NCBI GenBank assembly: GCA_043810285.1
Contig: JBDROH010000009.1
Coordinates: 1-32,565, forward strand
Reading direction: 5' to 3'
DNA length: 32,565 bases
Source: JAGVXH01 sp043810285
GTDB lineage: Archaea; Nanobdellota; Nanobdellia; Pacearchaeales; GW2011-AR1
Shown here in pieces: positions 1 through 6,837 of this stretch; within the stretch, counting starts at the first letter, position 1, and every line of letters begins with the position of its first letter. Below the pieces are notes generated by a model. It was not told where the DNA came from. It saw only the letters and a program-made list of their open reading frames with translations, and made no database searches. Made by a program: the position numbers and the translations under genes.

Positions 1-1
1 C

Positions 2-124
2 GAAAGTGGATTTGGAAGTCTTAAGAGAAAGTATGGCGGATCAGTTTTAGCTAAGAGAGCCAAAGATTTGAAAGTTGAGATTTATTGTAAGGCCATAAGC
101 CATAACTTAGAGCTAGGTTCTTAG
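2..124 (+). pseudogene. C-terminal end of a DDE transposase (cut by window edge)
   Basis: An open frame enters from the left edge and stops with TAG at 122-124, giving 40 residues. It contains E-S-G-F-G-S-L-R-K-K-Y-G-G followed by a basic helix and ending K-A-I-S-H-N-L-E-L. This resembles the end of IS4/IS5/IS1182-type DDE transposases, where the catalytic Glu begins a helix of the form ExxFGxLKRxYG and the protein ends near an HNL motif. The beginning lies outside the window, so it could be an intact element or a remnant. No terminal inverted repeat could be identified in the 20 nt before the next gene. The family assignment rests on this short motif only. Confidence 0.45.
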
Positions 125-143
125 AGATTTTCAACAGAGCCCA

Positions 144-803
144 TTATAATTCTCCCCTTGATTCTCGAACATACCTTTCAGCAAATTCTTTAACAAAATC
201 ATAACGTCCTTTAGCGATTTCTCTTGCTTTAACAGTTTTAAATGACTCTGGCGTTATCTTTAAAATCTTCTCATAGATATGATTAATTACTGTAGACTTA
301 CTTCCGTCATACTTTTCTTTGACAGGTATACCTTCATCATAAATTGGAAAATTCCGTTTAACTGTTGCTTGTATCATCCTCGCAATAATAATCGCACCAA
401 GAGCATCAAGCCTATCAGCATCTTGCAAAATCTCAGCTTCTCTAGTTTCAGCATTTAATCTCTTACTATATCGATGAACCGAAATCGCATATGCAACCTT
501 TTCAATTTTTTCTTTTGGAAAATTTACTTCTTTTAAAATTTCACAAGCCATCTTTGCACCTTCATCTGCATGACAAATATTTTGCTTATCCAAACTTAGA
601 GACGTATCGGTATCTTCCTTACTTCGTGCAACATCATGCAACAAGGCCGCAGCCCGAATAATGTCAATATCTACATTCTCTCCCTCGCTAATTTTTAAAG
701 CTAAACGATAAACTCTATCAACGTGATCAAACCCATGTCCATCATCACTTTCAAAATACGGCAATATCTTCTCCCGTAGTTTATTAAAAAATTCTTCTTC
801 CAT
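144..803 (-). CDS. HD-domain metal-dependent phosphohydrolase
   Basis: A 219-residue protein of the HD superfamily, which hydrolyses phosphate esters, often of nucleotides. Metal ligands are visible in order: H23 and H27 in HGFDHVDR, the H56-D57 pair in ALLHDVAR, H79 in CHADEG, and an Asp in ILQDADRLDALGA around residue 127. The layout matches small archaeal/bacterial uncharacterised HD hydrolases of about 200-220 residues. The ATG at 803 is preferred over a TTG one codon upstream because it overlaps the preceding gene's TGA by one base (TGATG), implying translational coupling. It is the last gene of a three-gene minus-strand operon with the FAD protein and the Fe-S protein. The substrate cannot be told from sequence, and a link to its oxidoreductase neighbours is only inferred from order. 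Confidence 0.85.
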   Translation of the reverse strand: MEEEFFNKLREKILPYFESDDGHGFDHVDRVYRLALKISEGENVDIDIIRAAALLHDVARSKEDTDTSLSLDKQNICHADEGAKMACEILKEVNFPKEKIEKVAYAISVHRYSKRLNAETREAEILQDADRLDALGAIIIARMIQATVKRNFPIYDEGIPVKEKYDGSKSTVINHIYEKILKITPESFKTVKAREIAKGRYDFVKEFAERYVRESRGEL

Positions 804-1921
804 CAAATAACTTTCCCAACATTAAATTTATTCAAGGGGTCTGTTCGTTTCTTAACATTAATCAAAATTCTTTTGTCACCTTCATCAAGAAACTTCGTCT
901 TCAGTATACCAATTCCTTGTTCTCCAGAAATTTGTCCACCAAGTCGTTTTACAAATTTCATCAGTTCAGGAATAAATTTTTCTTTATCACGACTAAAGCA
1001 CGGATGCAAAATTCCTACACCAATATGCCCAAAAGTAGGTATACCAACATCTTCAAGCCAGTTTAATAATTTAACAAACCTATCAATCATAATCCTAATA
1101 TCTTCAATACGAACATAATCCTCACGAACAACAAACGAATAAACTTTATTCCTCATCTTCATCAAATCATCATATTCCTCTCCCTTAAGCAAACCACCAC
1201 TATCTTCATATTCTACAATCAAATGATAATCTTCCGTTAATTCTAATCCCTTAGAAATTTCCTTATCAAAAAAATCAATCATAGAAACCATCGAATTCCT
1301 TTTTAGTTCCCTCACAATTGAAACAATCTCTTCGAAATTCTCAACTTTAATCAGCGAGGCTGTTCTCTTTTTAATTGGTAATAATTTTAAACAAGCCCTA
1401 ACAATTACTCCAGTAATTCCTTCCATTCCAGCATAATCAGATAATTCAGTTACTCCCTTTCGATGCAAATTTCCGTAACCATCAACAACTTCAACCCACT
1501 TTATCCAGTTAGAAGTCTTTCCATATTTAATCATCCTATTGTCAATAGTATCTATCGCAATCATTCCTCCAATTGTACAAACTTTATGATTTAAAGGATT
1601 AATTGGAAATTCTAAATTGCTCTTAGCAAGATAATCTTGCAAATCATCGAGAATAACTCCTGCATCAACTTCCACAGTTCTTCTTTCAATATCAAGACCC
1701 CTAATCCCTACAAGTCCCGATAAATCTAAAACAACATCTAATCCATTTAGAGGAACACAACCTCCAACTACTCCCGTTCCAGCACCTCGCGGAACAATTC
1801 TTTGAGTTCTAGAAACTATATTCCTCACCTCCATTATAGTTGTGGGATGGACAACATCAAGAGCATTACCTTTAAATTGTGAAGCATCTGTCTCGTATAC
1901 CCTCATCAAATCTTTTTTCAT
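803..1921 (-). CDS. FAD-binding oxidoreductase, GlcD/D-lactate dehydrogenase-like (short)
   Basis: A 372-residue flavoprotein of the vanillyl-alcohol-oxidase/GlcD family, which oxidises 2-hydroxy acids. Residues about 20-170 form the FAD-binding domain, with a PRGAGTGVVGG pyrophosphate loop near residue 45. The C-terminal cap domain ends with ISGEQGIGILK and the closing NVGKVI. Family members usually run about 450-470 residues, so part of the middle substrate domain is missing. The usual SGEHGIG reads SGEQGIG here, a His-to-Gln change at a position normally important in the D-lactate/glycolate branch. It overlaps the upstream Fe-S gene by four bases (ATGA) and the downstream HD gene by one. 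GlcD-type flavoproteins typically pass electrons to two-CCG-motif Fe-S partners, so this and the neighbouring gene probably form one enzyme. The substrate is unknown. Confidence 0.85.
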   Translation of the reverse strand: MKKDLMRVYETDASQFKGNALDVVHPTTIMEVRNIVSRTQRIVPRGAGTGVVGGCVPLNGLDVVLDLSGLVGIRGLDIERRTVEVDAGVILDDLQDYLAKSNLEFPINPLNHKVCTIGGMIAIDTIDNRMIKYGKTSNWIKWVEVVDGYGNLHRKGVTELSDYAGMEGITGVIVRACLKLLPIKKRTASLIKVENFEEIVSIVRELKRNSMVSMIDFFDKEISKGLELTEDYHLIVEYEDSGGLLKGEEYDDLMKMRNKVYSFVVREDYVRIEDIRIMIDRFVKLLNWLEDVGIPTFGHIGVGILHPCFSRDKEKFIPELMKFVKRLGGQISGEQGIGILKTKFLDEGDKRILINVKKRTDPLNKFNVGKVI

Positions 1922-2772
1922 CTTCGAATCTCCTTTAGCTTACCTAAAACAAAGGTTGAAAACTCAATACTTTTTTCTGTTCCTGATTTTAAATTTGCAT
2001 AACAAAGACCGCAAGGGGAAATAATTTTGCCGACCTTGTCCGCGTCAGCGGATGCCATCTGGGCAGGAGGTACACCTTTGGGCGTAGTCGCATCTAAAGG
2101 GATAGATTTAACTCTTTCAGTTATAATCTTATTAGAAACATTTGGAAAATTTCTATTTATTCTACCGCTACAACAAAATGTGTTTTCTTTATTAGATTTC
2201 ATCTCAATAATCTTTCCCCCAACTAATTCAATTACTTTCCTAGGCTCATCATAAATTCCAGAATATCTCCCGAGATAACAGGGATCATGATAACTCACCA
2301 CTTCCCTATCCTCGTCGGAACCTCGAAATCTAATTCTCTTTTTTTTCAGAGCCTCTAAAATTGTCACAGTTGCATGTTCAACTTCAATATCAAATTCTAG
2401 CATTAATTTAGGATAAACTTCCTTGAAAGCATAATAGCACTGAGGACAGCTCGTAACAATTTTAGTCACCGAATGTTTCTTAAATAAATCAAGATTTTTT
2501 TTAGCTAACTTCCGTGCATCTTTTCGATACCCCTCATTTAAAATAGGCAATCCACAACAAATCTTGCCGACCTTGTCCGCGTCAGCGGATGCCATCTGGG
2601 CAGGAGGTACACCTTTGGGTGCATTATCTGATAACAAAATAAAATCAATCCCTAATCGATTAAAAATTTCCTTATAATTCTCAAACTCTTGCGACAAAAC
2701 ACCTTTAATTAAACATCCCGGATAATAAAGAACATTACCTCTAAGACCCTTGACCCAATCTATTAATCCCAT
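1918..2772 (-). CDS. GlcF/HdrB-like CCG-domain Fe-S protein with two in-frame 20-residue inserts
   Basis: A 284-residue protein with two CCG-type cysteine motifs as in GlcF, GlpC and HdrB, which bind Fe-S clusters and carry electrons. Motif 1 is C20, C72-C73-G and C109xxC112. Motif 2 is C165, C200-C201-S and C254xxC257. Residues 52-71 and 231-250 are the same 20-residue stretch (PKGVPPAQ...KVGKI), encoded by identical 56-bp, 62.5% GC DNA inside an A+T-rich gene. Removing the inserts leaves 31 residues between C20 and the CC pair, within the family's CX31-38CCG spacing, and about 31 before the last CxxC. Both inserts keep the frame. This is the first gene of an operon whose next gene (FAD protein) overlaps by four bases, and a TATA-like box lies at 2794-2811. 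Whether the protein still folds around the inserts is unknown. Confidence 0.85.
   Translation of the reverse strand: MGLIDWVKGLRGNVLYYPGCLIKGVLSQEFENYKEIFNRLGIDFILLSDNAPKGVPPAQMASADADKVGKICCGLPILNEGYRKDARKLAKKNLDLFKKHSVTKIVTSCPQCYYAFKEVYPKLMLEFDIEVEHATVTILEALKKKRIRFRGSDEDREVVSYHDPCYLGRYSGIYDEPRKVIELVGGKIIEMKSNKENTFCCSGRINRNFPNVSNKIITERVKSIPLDATTPKGVPPAQMASADADKVGKIISPCGLCYANLKSGTEKSIEFSTFVLGKLKEIRR
2027..2082. repeat. GC-rich 56-bp in-frame repeat, copy 1
   Basis: Identical over all 56 bases to 2564-2619, in the same orientation and reading frame (offset 537 = 3 x 179). It is 62.5% GC within an A+T-rich gene. It contains a perfect short inverted repeat, TCCGC-GTCA-GCGGA (2039-2052), and five of its six frames have no stop codon. 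It lies just before the last CxxC motif of the Fe-S protein. The properties resemble protein-coding palindromic elements such as those of Rickettsia, but no family identity is claimed. Confidence 0.9.
2564..2619. repeat. GC-rich 56-bp in-frame repeat, copy 2
   Basis: Second identical copy of the 2027-2082 element, with the internal TCCGC/GCGGA hairpin at 2576-2589. It lies directly before the first Cys-Cys-Gly motif of the Fe-S protein. Bases outside the 56-bp core differ between copies apart from chance matches, so this looks like insertion of one element at two places and not duplication of a protein domain. Confidence 0.9.
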
Positions 2773-2793
2773 ATTTAGATAAATTCAATAGCC

Positions 2794-2811
2794 CTTATAA
2801 AAATATATATA
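2794..2811 (-). promoter_or_regulatory. TATA-like region of the Fe-S/FAD/HD operon
   Basis: A run of alternating T and A (TATATATATTTTTATAAG on the minus strand), 22-39 nt upstream of the ATG at 2772. The spacing suits an archaeal TATA box driving a leaderless or near-leaderless transcript. It begins right after the dph2 stub stops, so the operon has its own promoter. Confidence 0.5.
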
Positions 2812-2831
2812 GCGAACCCGATAAATGGAAT

Positions 2832-3098
2832 TTACTTCCAAGAAGCATGTCCAAATTGCACAATTAAATCAGCGTCGCTATTTGGTAAATCACAAGCCCC
2901 AAAACAAGCTCCAAGCCAGATACTAATTTTCGCATTAGTTTTCTCTTCTAAATAATCGCTAATCATTGGTCCCCATGGCTTCAACCCGTCGGGCAACTGC
3001 AACAAAACAGTTTTTGCTTTTTTCATTTTTATCTCAGAAACGATTCTATCTAATTCTAATTCATATTTTTCTTCAAGATTTGTAAGAGTATAGTTCAT
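2832..3098 (-). pseudogene. dph2: Truncated Dph2 (diphthamide synthase), N-terminal domain only
   Basis: An 88-residue frame matching the start of archaeal Dph2, the radical-SAM-like enzyme that transfers a 3-amino-3-carboxypropyl group to a histidine of elongation factor 2. Visible are YELELDRIVSEI, VLLQLPDGLKPWG, and WLGACFGACDLP, which holds the first cluster-binding cysteine. The frame ends with a stop right after QFGHA, where full proteins continue for about 240 more residues through two further domains, each giving one cysteine to the 4Fe-4S cluster. No continuation is seen in any frame before the next gene at 2772. It cannot assemble the normal cluster and is most simply a decayed remnant, perhaps cut when the downstream operon arrived. 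A retained small protein with another role cannot be excluded. Confidence 0.75.
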
Positions 3099-3119
3099 AA
3101 GATGATTAAGAAATATAGA

Positions 3120-3128
3120 TTTAAAAAT
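3120..3128 (+). promoter_or_regulatory. TATA-like box of infB
   Basis: TTTAAAAAT lies 21-29 nt before the infB ATG, the spacing expected for a leaderless archaeal mRNA. The 50-nt gap is shared with the divergent dph2 stub. Confidence 0.45.
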
Positions 3129-3148
3129 CCTCCATCATTCCACAAGAT

Positions 3149-4882
3149 ATGACAAACATAAGACAGCCAATAGTTACTGTGGCAGGTCATGTCGACCACG
3201 GAAAGACAAGTATCCTTGATAAGATTAGAGGAACTTCTATTCAAGAAGGAGAGGCCGGTGGAATAACTCAAAAAATCTCATTTACAACACTCTCAAAAGA
3301 GAACATCGAAAAGAGGGTGGGAAAAATATTGGAAAAATTCAAAATCTCTTTAGAAATTCCTGGATTACTTTTCATCGACACTCCAGGTCATGCTGCTTTT
3401 ACGAATTTAAGAAAACGGGGAGGTTCACTCGCAGACATTGCAATTCTTGTAATCGACATCAACGACGGAATAAAACCCCAAACAGCAGAAGTCCTCCAAA
3501 TTTTAAAAGCAAATAAAACGCCCTTTATTGTCGCACTAAATAAAATCGACAATATCTCTGGTTGGCAGACCTCCAAATCATTACTATCTCTCGAAGCAAT
3601 AGAAAATCAAGCTTTAAACGTTAAACAAAACTTCGAAGAAAAATTTTATACCCTCATAGGCGTACTACATTCTTACGGATTCAATGCAGAAATGTATTCA
3701 AAAATAAAAGACTTCACACAAAATCTTGCAATCATCCCATGTTCCGCAAAAACCGGAGAAGGAATTTCAGAAATACTCGCAATGATTACAGCCCTATCAC
3801 AAAAATTTCTAAAAGACCGAATCAAAACAAAAGAACAAGGAAAGGGAGTTGTTCTAGAAGTTAAAAAAGATAAAGCGATAAACTTTTTAGAATGTATTCT
3901 TTACGACGGAAAACTTTCAGACAAAGATGAAATAGCAATAGCATCAATAGATGGAAACCCAGTTATTACAAAAGTCAGAAACATTCAAGAAGCCCAGCCA
4001 TTAAATAATAAATTTAAAACAGAGACAGAGGTCAAAGCAGCGACGGGAATTAGGTTACAGATAGTTTCAAAAGAAGAAATTCTCCCTGGAATGCCCTTCC
4101 AAGTAATCAACAACAATTTGGAAAGGATAAAAGAAGAATTTTCTAAGGAGATATCGCAAGAGATTCAAACTGACAAAACAGGAATAGTAGTAAAAGCAGA
4201 CTCATTAGGTTCTCTCGAAGCATTATTATTCTTACTCAAACAAAAACAAATCAGGGTAATCCAGGCAGGCATTGGACCAATAACAAAAAAAGATGTTTAT
4301 ATGACAAATACCTTGCCTGACGAAGACAAAATATTACTTGGATTCAATATTAGATTAGCTGAAGATATGAATGTCGAAGAACTAAAGGAAATCAAAATAA
4401 TTACAGATTCCGTAATTTATAAACTAATAGAAAATTTCGAAGAATGGAGAAAAAATAAATTAAAAGAGATTGAACATAAAAAACTTGAAGAACTTCCAAC
4501 AATCTCAAAAATAACAATTCTTGATTTTATATTTAGAAACTCAAATCCAGCTGTATTCGGTGTAGAAGTAAATGGAGGTATACTAAAAAAAGGTGAACGT
4601 TTCATTAATCAAAATGACGAAAAAATAGGACAAATAAAGGAAATACAAGAAGACAAAAACAATGTTAAAGAAGCAACCAAAGGAAAAGAGGTAGCAATTT
4701 CAATCCCTGGAGTAAATTTTGAGCGACAATTAAAAACTGGAGAATCACTTTATACTAACCTCTCCGAAACCGAGTTCAGAAAATTCAAGAAATATAAAGA
4801 TCTATTAACTTCCAATGAGAAATCAATTTTGCAAGAAATAGCGACGATAAAACGAAAATCAAACCCTCTATGGGGAATGTAA
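3149..4882 (+). CDS. infB: Translation initiation factor aIF5B
   Basis: A 577-residue GTPase that promotes ribosomal subunit joining and initiator tRNA placement (eIF5B/IF2 family). The G domain holds G1 AGHVDHGKT (12-20), switch I EAGGITQKI (35-43), G3 DTPGH (77-81), G4 NKID (131-134) and G5 SAKTGEG near 199. Domain II and the IF2-like domain III follow (TGIVVKADSLGSLEAL, IGPITKKDV), then the C-terminal domain IV. The length is normal for archaeal aIF5B, which lacks the long N-terminal extension of bacterial and eukaryotic forms, and there is no intein. The ATG follows a TATA-like box by about 25 nt. Its last codons recur as a decayed copy at 6164-6211, fused to the start of rps6e, which points to an older rps6e-infB arrangement. 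Confidence 0.97.
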   Translation: MTNIRQPIVTVAGHVDHGKTSILDKIRGTSIQEGEAGGITQKISFTTLSKENIEKRVGKILEKFKISLEIPGLLFIDTPGHAAFTNLRKRGGSLADIAILVIDINDGIKPQTAEVLQILKANKTPFIVALNKIDNISGWQTSKSLLSLEAIENQALNVKQNFEEKFYTLIGVLHSYGFNAEMYSKIKDFTQNLAIIPCSAKTGEGISEILAMITALSQKFLKDRIKTKEQGKGVVLEVKKDKAINFLECILYDGKLSDKDEIAIASIDGNPVITKVRNIQEAQPLNNKFKTETEVKAATGIRLQIVSKEEILPGMPFQVINNNLERIKEEFSKEISQEIQTDKTGIVVKADSLGSLEALLFLLKQKQIRVIQAGIGPITKKDVYMTNTLPDEDKILLGFNIRLAEDMNVEELKEIKIITDSVIYKLIENFEEWRKNKLKEIEHKKLEELPTISKITILDFIFRNSNPAVFGVEVNGGILKKGERFINQNDEKIGQIKEIQEDKNNVKEATKGKEVAISIPGVNFERQLKTGESLYTNLSETEFRKFKKYKDLLTSNEKSILQEIATIKRKSNPLWGM

Positions 4883-4915
4883 AGATTAATTTTAGATTTA
4901 TTAAAAAGTTAATCT
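4883..4915. terminator. Hairpin between convergent infB and DUF2062 gene
   Basis: AGATTAA (4883-4889) pairs perfectly with TTAATCT (4909-4915), and TTTT/AAAA can extend the stem with a small bulge. It begins right after the infB stop and is followed by a T-rich run (4924-4931), in the gap between convergent genes. The role as a two-way terminator is inferred from position. Confidence 0.35.
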
Positions 4916-4937
4916 TATAAGTAAATTTTTATTAATC

Positions 4938-5423
4938 TCATATCTTAAGGGTTTCTTCAAGTTTTACTAACTCTTCTTTTATCCCTTTTATCTTCTTTCT
5001 CTGATATCTATAAGAAAAATACAAGACTAGAACATAACTTGTCATTGAGATAATAGCCGCATTAATTGTACTCCCAACGATAAATCTTCTTGAATGAATA
5101 AATAACTGATTTAAGAGTTCCACCTCGTAGATTTTTACAGGAACATCTGCAAAAATAAAGTTTCCTACGCTATAGTTTAGAGGATACATTAAAGCAAGAG
5201 TTATAGGATTCCACACTAAAAAAGAAATAAACATTGAAATTTTACTTACTTTTTTGAAAATGAAAAGTAGACCAAGGCAAATAAACAAGCCTAACCCGAA
5301 GGTAGGAGTTATTGTTACAAAAGTTCCGAGGGCAAAACCCATAGCAATCGAATGGGGAGAAGTCTTTAATTCAATCACTTCTCTTAAATGCCGTTCTATT
5401 TTATCTTTTAGTTTTCTTATCAT
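4938..5423 (-). CDS. DUF2062 membrane protein
   Basis: A 161-residue protein matching the DUF2062 pattern: a short amphipathic start, SPHSIAMGFALGTFVTITPTFG (Gly-rich, with the typical P-x-x-G), two hydrophobic helices, and the V-W-N-P-I-T signature near residue 92. A further helix lies at about 120-140 and a basic, coiled C-terminus follows (RKKIKGIKEELVKLEE). It probably spans the membrane three or four times. The family's molecular function is unknown; some members neighbour lipid or glycan glycosyltransferases, but none is present here. The ATG at 5423 sits 23 nt inside the end of the upstream membrane-protein gene, so the two are probably co-translated. Confidence 0.8.
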   Translation of the reverse strand: MIRKLKDKIERHLREVIELKTSPHSIAMGFALGTFVTITPTFGLGLFICLGLLFIFKKVSKISMFISFLVWNPITLALMYPLNYSVGNFIFADVPVKIYEVELLNQLFIHSRRFIVGSTINAAIISMTSYVLVLYFSYRYQRKKIKGIKEELVKLEETLKI

Positions 5424-6027
5424 TTTTTACTTTTATAATCGGTAAATAGTTTAAGATTACACTAGTTATAAAAGTCATACTAAAGATAATTAAAAACCAT
5501 ATTAGGTTGTAGGGTAACCAAAAATATACATTAATACAGGAATTAAAAACACAATTAACATTAAGCTCTGGGGGAGAGAACATGTTAACAGCAATAAAAA
5601 TTAAAATTATCTGGATAAAACTCCATATCCATGCGTCTTTCCTTTTCACACCTATTAAACTTGCTGAATAAATTGCCAAAGGAACTGTAAATAAATGCTG
5701 TAAACTTATTATTTTTCCAATATTGAATAGATTATTAATAAAAAAATAATCCGTTATCCCCCACAAAGGTTTACTAAAAATTAACCAATATAAAAAATCA
5801 ATGTCCCATATTAATAGAGGAATAGCTAAAATGTAAACTTGACTCATTATTATAAAACTTCTTTTAGTCAATATCCCAATTCCGATTAAGATAAGACTTA
5901 AATAACACAGATATAGAATCTGTGTAGGATTTTGATCATGGATTGAATTAGCGATTGCTATTATCCCTAAGAATAAGAAGAATATCCCTATTATGTCTAA
6001 TAACATAAATTTATGTTTTTTATCCAT
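5401..6027 (-). CDS. Six-helix membrane protein of unknown function
   Basis: A 208-residue, strongly hydrophobic protein. Likely membrane helices lie at about 9-28, 35-53, 57-78, 108-127, 132-150 and 172-195, with a basic tail. Polar or aromatic signatures inside or beside the helices are WDIDFLYWLIF (74-84), KPLWGITDYFF (86-96) and LQHLFTVPLA (109-118), which look like conserved functional positions. Two cysteines (C159, C164) lie in the loop before the last helix. I do not recognise the family. It overlaps the start of the DUF2062 gene by 23 nt, and a TATA-like box at 6047-6055 fits a leaderless start at 6027. Confidence 0.75.
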   Translation of the reverse strand: MDKKHKFMLLDIIGIFFLFLGIIAIANSIHDQNPTQILYLCYLSLILIGIGILTKRSFIIMSQVYILAIPLLIWDIDFLYWLIFSKPLWGITDYFFINNLFNIGKIISLQHLFTVPLAIYSASLIGVKRKDAWIWSFIQIILIFIAVNMFSPPELNVNCVFNSCINVYFWLPYNLIWFLIIFSMTFITSVILNYLPIIKVKNDKKTKR

Positions 6028-6046
6028 AAAATTACAAAGGATTAAT

Positions 6047-6055
6047 CTTATAAAA
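6047..6055 (-). promoter_or_regulatory. TATA-like box of the membrane-protein operon
   Basis: TTTTATAAG on the minus strand, 20-28 nt before the ATG at 6027. The same DNA read on the plus strand (CTTATAAAA) lies exactly 36 nt before the relic's ATAAGCTGAGGA motif, as the rps6e TATA-like box does before its own copy, so it may once have served the relic gene. Confidence 0.45.
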
Positions 6056-6082
6056 CCTTTTCTTTCTAAAACTCTTCGTTAA

Positions 6083-6211
6083 ATAAGCTGAGGAAAGGTT
6101 TTCATCAATAATCATCGGAAGTTTACAAAAAGGGTTTTCAAAATTAATACAATAGAAACAATCATAATAGCGACGATATAAAGAAAATCAAACCCTCTAT
6201 AGGGGATGTAA
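6083..6211 (+). pseudogene. Relic: rps6e leader and start fused in frame to the infB end
   Basis: Bases 6083-6148 repeat the leader and first codons of intact rps6e (6838-6849 and 6912-6965): ATAAGCTGAGGA, GGTTTTCA, CATCGGAA (CCTCGGAA in the intact copy), TTTACAAAAA, then GTTTTCAAAAT. The start codon has become AGG (6131-6133). Bases 6164-6211 repeat the last codons of infB (IATIKRKSNPLWGM), with Lys changed to TAA (6179-6181) and Trp to TAG (6200-6202), ending in the original TAA (6209-6211). From the dead start to the final stop the frame is continuous, so an internal deletion joined early rps6e codons to late infB codons before decay. The flanks then diverge. Confidence 0.85.
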
Positions 6212-6213
6212 AT

Positions 6214-6222
6214 TCTTAAATA
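6214..6222 (+). promoter_or_regulatory. TATA-like box of the exonuclease gene
   Basis: TCTTAAATA lies 22-30 nt before the ATG at 6244, starting just after the relic's terminal stop codon. It fits a leaderless transcript. Confidence 0.4.
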
Positions 6223-6243
6223 GCCCTATCATTTTTATTCTTT

Positions 6244-6807
6244 ATGAAGAGGTTAGTGATTGATACTGAAACGACAGGACTTTCTCCTAGGTTTAATAAG
6301 ACTTTAACGGTTGGGATGCTTTTAGTTGATGTTGAGCAGGACTTTCTTGAGATTTTGGACGAGAATCATATTTTTATTAAACACAAGAATTATAATCTGA
6401 CGAAGAAAGCAATGGAAGTGAATAAGATAGACATTACGCAGCACAATTTATATGCTGTTCCTCCAACGACTGCTTGTGTTAAAATTAATTCTTTTATAGA
6501 TAAAAACTCATTACATAAAACCCCTCTTGTCGGCCATAACTTGCATTTTGATAAAGGATTTTTGAAAGTATTATTTAATCAAGGAGATGCTTTTGCGAAA
6601 CTTCATCATCAATCTGAAGACACTATGTATATTTGGCGGAATCATCAACGAGCAGGGAACGTCCCATCTAGTCTTCGGAGTAGTCTTAGGGAAATCGCTA
6701 ATTTTTTTAAGATAGATTATGCTAAGGCTCACAATGCGTTAGAAGACTGTCATATTACTGCGAAGGTTTATCAGAGATTGTTGGGATTGAATAACGCCAA
6801 ACTTTAA
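6244..6807 (+). CDS. DEDDh 3'-5' exonuclease (DnaQ/RNase T fold)
   Basis: A 187-residue protein with all catalytic residues of the DEDDh exonuclease class: D7 and E9 in IDTETTG, D103 in VGHNLHFDKGF, and H163 plus D168 in AHNALEDC. The family removes nucleotides from 3' ends using two metal ions. Members proofread DNA (DnaQ, epsilon) or trim RNA (RNase T, oligoribonuclease). It is a stand-alone domain with no polymerase-binding tail or helicase fusion that I can see. It sits between the rps6e/infB relic and intact rps6e, with an independent promoter-like box, so its genome position does not tell its substrate. Confidence 0.9.
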   Translation: MKRLVIDTETTGLSPRFNKTLTVGMLLVDVEQDFLEILDENHIFIKHKNYNLTKKAMEVNKIDITQHNLYAVPPTTACVKINSFIDKNSLHKTPLVGHNLHFDKGFLKVLFNQGDAFAKLHHQSEDTMYIWRNHQRAGNVPSSLRSSLREIANFFKIDYAKAHNALEDCHITAKVYQRLLGLNNAKL

Positions 6808-6810
6808 AAA
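6802..6810 (+). promoter_or_regulatory. TATA-like box of rps6e
   Basis: CTTTAAAAA overlaps the exonuclease stop codon. It lies exactly 36 nt before the ATAAGCTGAGGA motif (6838-6849), the same distance as CTTATAAAA (6047) to that motif in the relic (6083). Conserved spacing suggests transcription starts near 6832-6838, giving rps6e a leader of about 110-115 nt, unusually long for this window. Confidence 0.45.
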
Positions 6811-6837
6811 CCCAAATTTCTAATCAATATTACAGTT

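Noticed and set aside
873..1118. Plus-strand frame opposite the FAD protein gene
   Set aside because: It lies fully within a well-supported minus-strand gene and has no domain or promoter; it is a shadow frame.
2027..2254. Plus-strand frame starting in the GC-rich insert
   Set aside because: It is open because the insert lacks stops in five frames; the opposite strand codes for the conserved Fe-S protein.
1918..2772. Reading the two 20-residue inserts as mini-inteins
   Set aside because: They are far too short and lack the splice-junction residues (no N-terminal Cys/Ser and no C-terminal His-Asn).
2773..2831. Programmed frameshift or split gene rejoining Dph2
   Set aside because: No Dph2 domain 2 or 3 sequence is seen in any frame before the next gene at 2772.
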